Below are positions 1 to 7,683 of a DNA stretch of 64,000 nt, piece after piece. Under the pieces are notes generated by a model that saw only the letters and a program-made list of their open reading frames with translations, made no database searches and was not told where the DNA came from. This stretch comes from Desulfuromonas sp. DDH964 (GTDB lineage: Bacteria; Desulfobacterota; Desulfuromonadia; Desulfuromonadales; DDH964): positions 1,240,001 through 1,304,000 of the forward strand of contig NZ_CP015080.1 in assembly GCF_001611275.1 (NCBI RefSeq). Reading direction: 5' to 3'. A program made the translations under genes and the position numbers. Each line of letters begins with the position of its first letter. Within the stretch, counting starts at the first letter, position 1.

Positions 1-290
1 TCCACAGCGAAGGCCCGCAGCCCTGTGCCCAACTCCTCGCCAAGGCGGTCGCGGCCCTCGAGCCGGGGGGGCTGCTGCTGGTGCAGGAGTTCATTCTCGA
101 CGCCACCCGCACCTCGCCCCTCTTCCCGGCCCTCTTCTCCCTCAACATGCTGATTGGCACTCCTGACGGCCAGTCCTACAGCGAACCGGAGTTGGCGGCG
201 ATGCTGCGCGAGGCCGGGCTGCAAGCGGTCGAGCGGATCCCCCTGGAGCTGCCCAACGGGGCGGGGGTGATGGTGGGACGGAAACCCTGA
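1..290 (+). CDS. SAM-dependent methyltransferase, C-terminal fragment
   Basis: The reading frame is open from base 3 and the gene starts upstream of the window. The visible 95 residues contain a hydrophobic strand after a Pro-Gly-Gly turn (LEPGGLLLVQEF), then a helix with a polar insertion and a final strand pair (ERIPLELPNGAGVMVGRK). This is the C-terminal half of a class I Rossmann methyltransferase, most like the O-methyltransferase group with acetylserotonin-type fold. The SAM-binding glycine motif and any substrate domain lie outside the window, so the substrate cannot be named. A palindromic repeat begins 23 bases after the stop. Confidence 0.65.
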   Translation, partial: HSEGPQPCAQLLAKAVAALEPGGLLLVQEFILDATRTSPLFPALFSLNMLIGTPDGQSYSEPELAAMLREAGLQAVERIPLELPNGAGVMVGRKP

Positions 291-312
291 ACCAACAAGG
301 CAAAAGCGTGTC

Positions 313-411
313 ACGCGGATTACTTCGGATCGAATCTGATTAGGTTCGGATTGAACCAGGAACCGAGGCCTGATCCGATTTTTATCCGAAGTGATCAGAC
401 CTGATCCGCGA
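313..411. repeat. about 100-bp palindromic interspersed repeat, copy 1
   Basis: The ends are inverted copies of each other: the left end has GCGGATTACTTCGGAT and the right end reads ATCCGAAGTGATCAG then CTGATCCGCG. The same element recurs at 1704-1804 and 3399-3500, with a partial copy at 3331-3374 and end fragments near 32233 and 34695. It has no coding capacity. It resembles a REP or miniature inverted-repeat element. Confidence 0.8.
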
Positions 412-502
412 GAGACCCCGCATAAGGGCTTTTTCCCCGGGGGAAGCTGTCAGAGGGCCTGCTTAACATGCGCAGCTGTATAATAAATAAGTTATCTTTT
501 TG

Positions 503-554
503 TTGACAAATATAATGCCTATATTATAAAAAACATGGAGATTAATAATATAGG
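503..554 (+). promoter_or_regulatory. candidate promoter and operator of the mobile mystery A/B operon
   Basis: TTGACA at 503-508 and TATAAA at 525-530 are 16 bases apart. A perfect 10-bp inverted repeat (CCTATATTAT at 518-527, ATAATATAGG at 545-554) overlaps the -10 box. The region is far more AT-rich than its surroundings. Placement fits autorepression by the Xre-type protein encoded immediately downstream; that regulatory role is inferred. Confidence 0.6.
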
Positions 555-562
555 GGTTATAT

Positions 563-1033
563 ATGCAGCCAAAACATCGTCGTACCATGCGGGACCAGCT
601 CGATAAAACCTTTGCCCAGCTGGCCAATGTCAAAGCCCTGCAGCCCCCCGTCAAGGGCTGGTTGCGTTCCATCCGGGAAGCCCTCGGCATGTCCGGCAAG
701 CAACTGGGTGAGCGGCTGGAGGTCAGTCAGCCGCGTATCGTGCAGCTGGAGAGGGACGAGCTGTCCGGGGCGCTGACTCTCAAGAGCATGCGGCAGGCCG
801 CCGCAGCCATGGACTGTCAGTTTGTTTACGCGGTCGTGCCACGTACCAGTCTGGAAGAGACCGTACGTCAGCAAGCCCGGAAGGTTGCCGCCAGGCGCCT
901 CGCCCGGACTTCGCATACCATGCTTCTGGAAGACCAGTTGGTGTCGGACGATGAACTGCAAAAGATGCTTGAAGAGAAGGTCGAAGAGCTGATCCGCAAC
1001 ATTCCCAATGATTTCTGGTCCGATATCCCATGA
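563..1033 (+). CDS. mobile mystery protein A (Xre-family DNA-binding protein)
   Basis: 156 aa. A helix-turn-helix sits at about residues 32-66 (IREALGMSGKQLGERLEVSQ followed by RIVQLERDE), preceded by a helix with QLDKTFAQL and followed by a C-terminal helical tail. The architecture and the partner gene match the family named mobile mystery protein A, always found beside a Fic-domain partner. It probably represses its own operon through the inverted repeat at 518-554. The stop codon overlaps the start of the next gene (ATGA at 1030-1033), indicating translational coupling. The two-gene unit lies between two copies of the palindromic repeat. Biological role is not established; toxin-antitoxin-like behaviour is an inference from the Fic partner. 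Confidence 0.85.
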   Translation: MQPKHRRTMRDQLDKTFAQLANVKALQPPVKGWLRSIREALGMSGKQLGERLEVSQPRIVQLERDELSGALTLKSMRQAAAAMDCQFVYAVVPRTSLEETVRQQARKVAARRLARTSHTMLLEDQLVSDDELQKMLEEKVEELIRNIPNDFWSDIP

Positions 1034-1614
1034 ACTTTGACTATCCTGCAGGGGCCACACCGATCGATCCCGATGAGGCGCAGGGGCTTTTGTTGCCGCA
1101 TATCCGCACGCGAGAAGAGCTCGATCGCTGGGAGCAGGAGAATATCTCGGAGGCAGAGGACGCGGTTCTCAGGCGCAAACAAAAGGACATCCTGACCGAG
1201 AAATACGCTCGCGATCTGCACAAGAGGATGTTCGGCAACGTCTGGCGTTGGGCTGGTGACTTTCGCCGGAGTCAGAAGAATATCGGTATCGAATGGATGC
1301 AGGTTCCGGTCGCGCTGCGTCAGTTGTTTCAAGAGGTCAATGGCTGGCTGGAGTATCAATCCTACCCACCCGATGAGATTGCCGCCAGGTTTCATCATCG
1401 CCTGGTCGCTATTCATGCGTTTGCCAACGGGAATGGTCGCCATGCACGCCTGATGGCTGATGTGCTGCTGGTTCATCTGCTGGGGCAGAAACGTTTCAGC
1501 TGGGGTCAGGAGAATCTGACCAACGCTGGTGAATGCCGCCGCCGCTACATTGAGGCCCTGCAGGCAGCAGATCGCCACGACTATGGCCCACTGCTGGTTT
1601 TTGTTCGGTCGTAA
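1030..1614 (+). CDS. mobile mystery protein B (Fic-domain protein)
   Basis: 194 aa. The Fic active-site motif is HAFANGNGRHAR at residues 129-140, with the catalytic His129; the usual second-position Pro is Ala. The central fold helix carries FGNVWRWAGDFR. Fic enzymes transfer AMP or a related nucleotide moiety to hydroxyl side chains, but the target here is unknown. No obvious inhibitory S/T-x-x-x-E/N-G-R-N helix is seen in the N-terminus, so control may come from the upstream Xre protein. The start overlaps the upstream stop by 4 bases. The pair matches TIGR-type families mobile mystery A and B. Confidence 0.85.
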   Translation: MNFDYPAGATPIDPDEAQGLLLPHIRTREELDRWEQENISEAEDAVLRRKQKDILTEKYARDLHKRMFGNVWRWAGDFRRSQKNIGIEWMQVPVALRQLFQEVNGWLEYQSYPPDEIAARFHHRLVAIHAFANGNGRHARLMADVLLVHLLGQKRFSWGQENLTNAGECRRRYIEALQAADRHDYGPLLVFVRS

Positions 1615-1703
1615 AACTATTCGCCGCGAATACCACGGTTTTATTGACGTCTGGTCCGGTGGTTGCACCGGGAATGTCCCTTCCACGTGCGGCATAGACG
1701 TCT

Positions 1704-1804
1704 CGCGCGGATAACTTCTGCTCGAATCTGATTAGTTTCGGAATGAACCAAAAACCCAGGCCTGATCCGATTTTTATCCGAAGTGATCAGACCTGATCCG
1801 CGCG
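1704..1804. repeat. about 100-bp palindromic interspersed repeat, copy 2
   Basis: Same element and orientation as the copy at 313-411: CGCGGATAACTTC at the left, ATCCGAAGTGATCAG and CTGATCCGCGCG at the right. Together the two copies bracket the mobile mystery A/B unit. Confidence 0.8.
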
Positions 1805-1842
1805 AAAACCGCCTTTGAATTTGACTGCAAGCGGAGGAACCG

Positions 1843-2583
1843 ATGTCGAGCTTTCAGCACCTCACCACCGAAATCCGCCCCGACGGCGCCGCCCTCCTTA
1901 CCCTTAACCGTCCGCAGCAGCGCAACGCCCTCTCCATTGCCCTGCGCGAAGAGCTGAGCGCCTGCCTTGCCTCCTGGCGCGACGACCCGGCGGTGGGGGC
2001 GGTGGTGATTCGTGGCAGCGGGCCGGTCTTCTGCGCCGGCTTCGACCTCAAGGACTTCGCCGACCCGGCGCGCTTCGACGACCTCTTCGCCTCCTCGGCC
2101 CGCTACCACCGCGACCTCTGGCACTTCCCCAAGCCGGTCATCGCCGCCATCGACGGCCCGGCCCTGGGGGGCGGCCTCGACCTGGCGCTCCTCTGCGACC
2201 TGCGGCTGGCGAGCGAAAGTGCCAGCTTCGGCCATCCCGAGGTCAAGTTCGGCGCCCCGCCGCTCTACTCGCTCCTCGCCTGGGTGGTCGGCGCCGGCCC
2301 CGCCCGCGAACTCTGTCTCACCGGCCGGCGCATCGATGCTGCCGAGGCGTTGCGGATCGGCCTGGTCAACGAGATCGTCTCCGGCGACGGGCTGCTGGAC
2401 CGGGCGCTGGCCCTTGCCGCCGAGATTCTGGCGGCGCCGGCGGCGACCCTGCGCTTTGCCAAGGAGATGATGAATGCCAGTGCCGGCGGGGATTTCGAGG
2501 CGACCTTTGCGGTGGAGCACGACCGGGCGTTTCGGGAGGTGCTGCTGCCGCTGATGGCGGAGCGGGGGAGGGAACCGGGCTGA
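1843..2583 (+). CDS. enoyl-CoA hydratase/isomerase family protein (crotonase)
   Basis: 246 aa, the normal length for a crotonase monomer. The oxyanion-hole segments are visible as FCAGFDLKDF (about 64-73) and GPALGGGLDLALLCDLRLA (about 105-123). Of the two catalytic acids of enoyl-CoA hydratases, the second is kept (GHPEV, Glu), while the first is Asp (GLDLALL). That makes it uncertain whether it hydrates enoyl-CoA or acts as an isomerase or other crotonase. A good ribosome site (GGAGG) precedes the ATG. It stands alone, with a repeat upstream and a toxin-antitoxin unit downstream, so no pathway can be assigned. Confidence 0.85.
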   Translation: MSSFQHLTTEIRPDGAALLTLNRPQQRNALSIALREELSACLASWRDDPAVGAVVIRGSGPVFCAGFDLKDFADPARFDDLFASSARYHRDLWHFPKPVIAAIDGPALGGGLDLALLCDLRLASESASFGHPEVKFGAPPLYSLLAWVVGAGPARELCLTGRRIDAAEALRIGLVNEIVSGDGLLDRALALAAEILAAPAATLRFAKEMMNASAGGDFEATFAVEHDRAFREVLLPLMAERGREPG

Positions 2584-2604
2584 TCTCCTGCGTGAAGAAT
2601 CACT

Positions 2605-2633
2605 TTGACAGAAGTAATCCAATGGATTAGTCT
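2605..2633 (+). promoter_or_regulatory. candidate promoter/operator of the HigB/HigA-type pair
   Basis: TTGACA at 2605-2610 and TAGTCT at 2628-2633 are 17 bases apart, with a perfect inverted repeat TAATCC-aat-GGATTA (2615-2629) between them. This is a typical autoregulatory operator placement. The predicted transcript start would lie only a few bases before the chosen ATG at 2644, so the -10 assignment is tentative. Confidence 0.45.
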
Positions 2634-2643
2634 AGGGGGGGGA

Positions 2644-2976
2644 ATGATCACTGTTGCAGAGACTGCGGAATATTTCCGCCGTGCCCGCAAGCTTATGTCC
2701 GAAGAGGAATGTGCCGGCCTTATTGCTTACCTCGCGGCCCATCCCATGGCCGGAGACCTGATTGAAGGGACCGGCGGCCTACGCAAGCTGCGTTGGGCTC
2801 GTGATGGGAGGGGGAAGAGCGGTGGTGTCAGGGTAATCTATTTCTTCTACAACGAAGGACTGCCCCTCTACCTGTTGACGCTCTACGGCAAGAACCAGAG
2901 GGAAAATCTCTCGGCGGCGGAGCGCAATGCGCTGGCCGGGCTCGTCAACCTGCTGATCCGGTCGGCGCAGAAGTAA
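2644..2976 (+). CDS. RelE/HigB-type toxin
   Basis: 110 aa. The sequence follows the HigB2-like RelE superfamily: a helical N-terminus (EYFRRARKLMSEEECAGLIA), then a GTGGLRKLRWARDGRGKSGG strand-loop with clustered basic residues, and a VRVIYFFYNEGLPLYLLTLY beta-hairpin, ending in a LSAAERNAL helix. Such toxins cleave mRNA, usually on the ribosome. The start at 2644 is chosen over an in-frame TTG at 2605 because family members begin at this point, a G-rich ribosome site precedes it, and the TTG lies in a likely -35 box. The gene precedes its antitoxin by 17 bases, the usual toxin-first order of this group. The toxin looks intact although the antitoxin is interrupted. Confidence 0.85.
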   Translation: MITVAETAEYFRRARKLMSEEECAGLIAYLAAHPMAGDLIEGTGGLRKLRWARDGRGKSGGVRVIYFFYNEGLPLYLLTLYGKNQRENLSAAERNALAGLVNLLIRSAQK

Positions 2977-2993
2977 AACGTGAGAGGGAAACC

Positions 2994-3290
2994 ATGAGTG
3001 ACCTGTTTGCCAGTATCAAGCGTGGCCTTGAAGAAGCCGTGGCGCACCAGCAGGGGGAGAAAACCGGGGTCCGGCTGTTTACGCCGGAAGCGGTCGACGT
3101 CAAACTGGTTCGGCAACGTACCGGCCTGACCCAGGAGCAGTTCGCCTCGACCTTCGGGATCAGTCTCGGCACCTTGCGCCACTGAGAACGGGGCGACCGG
3201 AAGCCCCACGGCCCCGCCCTGGTTCTGCTGAATGCCGTTGCCAAGGAGCCTGCCACTGTGCTGAGAATCCTGACCGGTCAGGCAGGGTAG
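2994..3290 (+). pseudogene. HigA-type Xre antitoxin interrupted by an in-frame TGA
   Basis: The first 63 residues (to 3182) form the N-terminus and first helices of an Xre antitoxin, including LVRQRTGLTQEQFASTFGIS. A TGA at 3183-3185 stops it at the point where the family has an invariant Trp (GTLRxWE). Reading on in the same frame gives ERGDRKPHGPALVLLNAVAK and on to a natural TAG at 3288-3290, which completes the normal family C-terminus. A single G-to-A change of TGG to TGA explains it. The shortened product keeps part of the helix-turn-helix but loses its third-helix end and C-terminal helices. Readthrough, reduced function or a base-call error are the alternatives. Confidence 0.8.
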
Positions 3291-3330
3291 GAGCCCCTTA
3301 CCAGATACCGGATACATTCCAGCCTTGGAG

Positions 3331-3500
3331 CTTGATCCGATCTTTATCCGAAGTGATCGGGCCTGATCCGTGTGATACCCAAAGGCTTAAGGCGTCTCTC
3401 GCGGATAACTTCGGATCAGGTCCGATTAAGGTCGGACTCAAACAGGAGATCAGGGGTTAATCAGATTCTTATCCGAACTGATCAGACTCGATCCGCGCGA
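3331..3500. repeat. palindromic interspersed repeat, partial copy plus copy 3
   Basis: A half-element at 3331-3374 (TGATCCGATCTTTATCCGAA, then CCTGATCCGTGTGA) is followed by a full element at 3399-3500 that begins TCGCGGATAACTTCGGATCA and ends GATCCGCGCGA. No gene is visible in 3291-3567. Confidence 0.75.
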
Positions 3501-3603
3501 AACCGGCATGTCGTATTGTTCCTCGGGAGGGGGATGATGTTTTCGGGGTTGTTGGGGGAATGAAAATTGACCTGTCTTCGCAATAGCGGACACGGGGAAT
3601 TCC

Positions 3604-4509
3604 CTAAGCAGCCAATTTAAAGAACTGCCGCTCGTAAGTCTCCGGGGCTTTGTAACCGAGTGCCGAATGGCGGCGCCGCCGGTTGTAGAAGCCTTCGATG
3701 TAGCGAAAAATCTGGCTTTTGGCCTCTGCTCTGGTCTTGAAGGAGCAATGGTGAACTAGCTCTCGCTTCAAGGTCCCGAAAAAAGATTCGGTGATGGCAT
3801 TGTCGTAGCAGTTGCCGGTACCGCTCATGCTCTGCTGCCCGCCGGCTCCCTGAACCACCCGCTGAAAACGTTTGCTGCAATACTGAGAACCCCGGTCGGA
3901 GTGAAAAATCAGCCCACGGTTGGGGCACCGCCGCACCAGGGCGTTGTTGAAGGCTGTGATCACCAACTCGTCTGTCATTCTTTTGTCCATCCGCCATCCG
4001 ACAATCCGGCGGGAAAAGACATCCAGAATGACGGCTAGGTAAAGCCAGCCCTCGGCGGTCCAAATATAGGTAATATCTCCGGTCCAGAGCCGATCGGGGG
4101 CCTCGGCTGAAAAATTACGTTTCACCAGGTTCGGGGCGACCGGCCGCTTGTGGTCTGAATTTGTCGTCACCTTGAACCGTTTCGTGGTCTTGACCCGCAA
4201 GCCGTGCTGTTTCATCAGCCGCCAGATGCGGTTCTTGCCCACTCGGGTGCCTTGCTCGCGAAGTTCCTCGCCAATGCGGCCGGCGCCATAGGTTCGGTCA
4301 CTGGCGTCAAAGACCGTCTTGATATCAACCAGCAGCGCCTGGTCTTCGCGTTGGCGCTGGGTCGCTCCAGTTTTGAGCTGGGCATAATACCGGCTCCGAG
4401 ACACTCCAAAGACGCGGCACATCTCCTTCACTCCGTATTGGGAGCGGTGCTCGGTTATGAACCCGAATATCGATGCGGGTCCGTCGAGAAGATGGCCACT
4501 GCTTTTTTT
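3604..4509 (-). pseudogene. IS3-family transposase OrfB, separated from OrfA
   Basis: The DDE integrase core is complete: TGDITYIW (first Asp), HSDRGSQY (second Asp) and ITESFFGTLKRE (Glu), preceded by the conserved YGAGRIGEELREQG and RIWRLMKQHG helix region. OrfB of this family is made as an OrfAB fusion by -1 frameshifting. Here the IS256 insertion at 4518 removes the link to OrfA, so the fusion transposase cannot be made. An OrfB-only product could still be translated using IS256-derived sequence, but is unlikely to be active. Confidence 0.85.
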
Positions 4510-4517
4510 AAGATGTC

Positions 4518-5846
4518 GAGGGTGTAAAAAAGATTGTGTAAATGGCCATTCAGGGGTACACCGGGACCCCACCCTCTAAGGAGCCCCCATGGCCATCGAA
4601 AAAGATCTGCTGGACCGCCTGCTTGCCGACTACAAGAAGCCCGAAGACCTGATCGGCGAAACCGGCTTGCTTAAACAGCTCACCAAGGCCCTTCTGGAAC
4701 GAGCTTTGGAAGCGGAATTGACCCAACACCTGGGGCACGAGAAGCATGCTCCCGTGGCCACGAAAGGCGGCAATGCCCGCAATGGCAAGTCGGCCAAAAC
4801 CATCAAGGGCGAATTCGGCAAACTGCCGATCGAGGTTCCGCGTGACCGGGACAGCAGCTTCGAGCCGCTCATCATTCCCAAGGGCCAGACCCGCTTCGCC
4901 GGCTTCGACGGCAAGATCATCTCCCTCTACGCCCGGGGGATGACGACCCGGGAGATCCAAGGGCATCTGGAAGAGATTTATGGCGTCGAGGTCTCTCCCG
5001 CCCTCATTTCCAGCGTGACCGATGCCGTCGCGGACGAGGTCAAGATCTGGCAGAACCGACCGCTCGACGCCCTCTATCCCATCGTCTATATGGACGCGGT
5101 CCGGGTTAAGGTGCGGGACAACGGCCACGTCAGCAATAAAGCGGTCTACCTGGCCCTGGGCGTCACCCTGGACGGCATCAAGGAGGTCCTGGGTATGTGG
5201 GTGGCCGAGAACGAGGGCGCCAAGTTCTGGTTACAGGTGGTGACCGAGTTGAAAAACCGGGGTGTCGAAGACATCTTCATCGCCTGCGTGGACGGGCTCA
5301 AAGGTTTCCCCGAGGCCATCGAAGCGGTCTTTCCTCGCACCCAGGTCCAGCTCTGCCTCGTTCACATGGTGCGTCATTCTCTCAAATACGTCTCCTGGAA
5401 GCAGCGCAAGGAAGTGGCGGCCGATCTGAAGACCATTTACCAGGCCGCGACGGCCGAGCAGGCCGAAATGAACCTGACGGAGTTCGAAGCGAAGTGGGAT
5501 AAAACCCACCCTTCCATCGGCCAGTCCTGGCGGCGGAACTGGGAGAGAATCACCCCTTTTTTCGCCTACCCGGCGGAGATTCGCAAGGTGATCTACACCA
5601 CCAATGCGATCGAATCGCTGAACATGTCGCTGCGCAAGGTCACCAAGAACCGGGGCTCATTCCCCAGCGATGCAGCCATGTTCAAACTGCTCTACCTGGC
5701 GCTGAATAATATCGCCAAGAAATGGACCCTGCCGATTCGGGACTGGAAGGCCGCCCTCAACCGGTTCTCCATCTTGTTCGAAGGCAGGTTGCCGGTTTAC
5801 TGACGACAAAAACCCAAGCCATTTACACAAACTGATTTACACCGCC
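4518..5846 (+). mobile_element. IS256-family insertion sequence, copy 1
   Basis: 1329 bp with imperfect inverted ends GAGGGTGTAAA and (complement) GGCGGTGTAAA, both leading into TGTGTAAATGGC. Flanked by an exact 8-bp duplication AAGATGTC (4510-4517, 5847-5854). It lies inside an IS3-family element. A near-identical copy of the same length is at 14072-15400. Confidence 0.95.
4589..5803 (+). CDS. IS256-family transposase (mutator type)
   Basis: 404 aa, full length for the family. The N-terminal region has the conserved RNGKSAKTIKGEFG, the catalytic core carries YPIVYMDAVRVKV (first Asp), the IACVDGLKGFPEAI segment (second Asp) and the C-terminal RKVIYTTNAIESLN (Glu). It differs from the copy at 14143 at only four residues. 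The gene is intact with good start context (GGAGCCCCC then ATG). It sits on the strand opposite to the IS3 genes it interrupts. Confidence 0.95.
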   Translation: MAIEKDLLDRLLADYKKPEDLIGETGLLKQLTKALLERALEAELTQHLGHEKHAPVATKGGNARNGKSAKTIKGEFGKLPIEVPRDRDSSFEPLIIPKGQTRFAGFDGKIISLYARGMTTREIQGHLEEIYGVEVSPALISSVTDAVADEVKIWQNRPLDALYPIVYMDAVRVKVRDNGHVSNKAVYLALGVTLDGIKEVLGMWVAENEGAKFWLQVVTELKNRGVEDIFIACVDGLKGFPEAIEAVFPRTQVQLCLVHMVRHSLKYVSWKQRKEVAADLKTIYQAATAEQAEMNLTEFEAKWDKTHPSIGQSWRRNWERITPFFAYPAEIRKVIYTTNAIESLNMSLRKVTKNRGSFPSDAAMFKLLYLALNNIAKKWTLPIRDWKAALNRFSILFEGRLPVY

Positions 5847-6103
5847 AAGATGTCGCGCTCACGCTGGAGACGCTCATTCTCTTTGCGTAGCCGCTTCAGT
5901 TCCGCCTCGGGGGACTCCGGAGCGAAACGACCTGCAAACGCTGCGTCCTGATGGTCTCGATGCTTCTGCACCCAGCCCTTCAAGACTCCGTAGGTGATGC
6001 CGAGGCTTCGTTCGACCTCACGCACCCCCAGGCCGTCTTCAATAACCATGCGAACGGCCTCCCGCTTGAAGTCGGGATCGTACTTGCGATGATTCATAGA
6101 CAC
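5847..6103 (-). pseudogene. IS3-family OrfA (helix-turn-helix), truncated at its 3' end
   Basis: About 80 residues of a Tnp_1-type OrfA: RKYDPDFKREAVRMVIEDG, then GVREVERSLGITYGVLKGW, and a leucine-zipper-like KRLRKENERLQRERDIL. The frame then enters the IS256 end. Removing that element extends OrfA to a normal stop after a slippery A-tract. OrfA alone usually acts as a repressor or inhibitor of transposition. Confidence 0.85.
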
Positions 6104-6157
6104 ACCTCCTGTTCCCGTTAGGGTAATTGGTGTGTCCGCTAAAGTGAAGATAGCTCA

Positions 6158-6639
6158 AAATTCACGCGTGACTCTTCCCTGGTTTTGGGGGCGAAAAGCG
6201 GGGTTTAAGCCTGCTGTGGTGGGTTGAATTTTGGCTTAGGTCAGTGAAAACGAATGCTTGGCCTGGTCCGACCCCAGAGTTTACCATCAGTTTGTCGAAG
6301 GATTCCACGCGGAAGTGTCGGCCTGGTTGCAGGACAGGCACCCGGAACTGCTGGGAACGCCGGGTAGTCGGCGGCGGAAGATTGGATTTGGCCGTGAAGA
6401 GGGGTGACGTTTGAGTTTGGGTTCTCTTTCACCAGGCTGATTTATGTAACGGCATCGGGCCGAAGTCATATGTAGTATCCGAAAATAGATCTGTCCCGGT
6501 TTTCTCGGTTTTCTGCCGGTTTTCTGGTGTATTCGGTATCCTCGGAACATCTCAGGGTTTTTTCTATTATTTGGCAAGGATTTTATTGTATGATCTCGGC
6601 TGTCCGCTCGTGAATAGTTTTGTTGTAGGGGGAATATGA
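6158..6639. other. intergenic stretch with no recognised gene
   Basis: The interval lies between the IS3 right end and the methylase gene. An open stretch of about 48 codons (6244-6408, reading ...DPRVYHQFVEGFHAEV...) has no clear start and no family I recognise; it may be a gene remnant. The last 80 bases before the methylase are AT-rich and likely hold the island promoter, but no convincing -35/-10 pair with normal spacing was found. Confidence 0.4.
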
Positions 6640-7677
6640 ATGCCGCTAACTGCCATTGATCTCTATTGCGGCTCCGGCGCTGTTACCGAGGGCCTTACCG
6701 CCGAAGGTGTTAGAGTCGTCGCGGCCGTCGATAACGATGCCATAGCCTGCCAGACCTACCGTCTTAACCATCCCGAAGTGTATCTTTGCGAAGACGATAT
6801 TCGCAACCTTGACCCCCGCACGATCCGACAACGCACCAATTTCACAGGCGATATAGACTTGCTCGTTGTCTGCGCCCCTTGCCAGCCCTTTAGCACTCAA
6901 AACCGCAAGCGGGGGAATAATGACGATGATCGCACCACTCTGGTTCTCGAATGTCTCAAATTTGCGAGGGAGTTCAGCCCCAGGGCGATCATTTTTGAAA
7001 ATGTTCCCGGAATCGCCATATTGGGTCCACTCAACAGTCTACGACAAAGCCTGTTTGAACTCGGGTACATCCTGTCCGACCCGCGAACCCTGAATGCAGC
7101 CGACTGCGGGGTTCCTCAGCGCCGCGAACGCTGCGTCATGATTGCCGCGAAAACTCGAGAGGGGATTGAGACTTTCTATCGGGCAATAACTCCTCAGCCG
7201 CAAGTTACCGTGCGCCAAATGATAGGGGGGCTGAGGCCACTAAATGCTGCTGAGCGTGATCCGGACGACCCCCTTCACTTTGCGCGAGACCATCAACGTA
7301 TTGTTTTGCAGAGACTGGCATATATTCCCCGGGATGGTGGCAGTAGACATGCATTGCCTCCCGAACTGGAACTGGAATGTCACCGGGGGAGAACGAACGA
7401 CTTTCCGGATGTTTATGGCCGCATGCGCTGGGACGATGTTGCCCCCACCCTGACAACGGGATGCACGGATGTCACCAAGGGGCGGTTTGCCCACCCAAGG
7501 GATAATCGCGCCATCACGCTTCGCGAGGCCGCCCTTCTTCAGTCCTTCCCTCCCCACTACCGATTTCATGGGAATGTGGCACAAATTGCCCGTCAGATAG
7601 GCAATGCCGTTCCCGTAAATATGATACGGACTCTGGTTCCCCCACTCAGGCAACTATTGCAAACCCAAGGGCAGTGA
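6640..7677 (+). CDS. DNA (cytosine-5-)-methyltransferase
   Basis: 345 aa. C5-methylase motifs appear in order: motif I IDLYCGSGAVTEGL (6-19), motif IV CAPCQPFS with catalytic Cys81, motif VI FENVPGI, motif VIII CGVPQRRERC, and motif X IGNAVPVNM near the C-terminus. It transfers methyl from SAM to cytosine C5 in a target that cannot be read from sequence. A Vsr nuclease gene starts 7 bases downstream, the usual partner that repairs T:G mismatches made by deamination of 5-methylcytosine. The start at 6640 has a GGGGG-type ribosome site; an out-of-frame ATG at 6636 is ignored. The gene opens the five-gene defence-type island. Confidence 0.95.
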   Translation: MPLTAIDLYCGSGAVTEGLTAEGVRVVAAVDNDAIACQTYRLNHPEVYLCEDDIRNLDPRTIRQRTNFTGDIDLLVVCAPCQPFSTQNRKRGNNDDDRTTLVLECLKFAREFSPRAIIFENVPGIAILGPLNSLRQSLFELGYILSDPRTLNAADCGVPQRRERCVMIAAKTREGIETFYRAITPQPQVTVRQMIGGLRPLNAAERDPDDPLHFARDHQRIVLQRLAYIPRDGGSRHALPPELELECHRGRTNDFPDVYGRMRWDDVAPTLTTGCTDVTKGRFAHPRDNRAITLREAALLQSFPPHYRFHGNVAQIARQIGNAVPVNMIRTLVPPLRQLLQTQGQ

Positions 7678-7683
7678 CCCAGG

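Larger units (their letters stand above)
3568..6157 (-). mobile_element. IS3-family insertion sequence, split by an IS256-family element
   Basis: Terminal inverted repeats start TGACCTGTCTTC (left) and TGAGCTATCTTC (right, complement) and both continue to TAGCGGACAC. A 4-bp duplication AAAT flanks it (3564-3567 and 6158-6161). Removing the IS256 element and one 8-bp duplication gives 1253 bp with orfA and orfB on the minus strand. At the junction the rebuilt sequence contains an A-rich slippery stretch (TTAAAAAAAG), the expected -1 frameshift site, and the IS256 insertion falls right beside it. Confidence 0.9.

Noticed and set aside
2605..2643. TTG start for the HigB-type toxin at 2605
   Set aside because: The TTG is part of a likely TTGACA -35 box, and family members start at the ATG at 2644 after a G-rich ribosome site.
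3183..3185. TGA in the antitoxin as selenocysteine
   Set aside because: The family residue is Trp, no SECIS-like hairpin is evident just after the TGA, and selenocysteine has no role in DNA-binding antitoxins.
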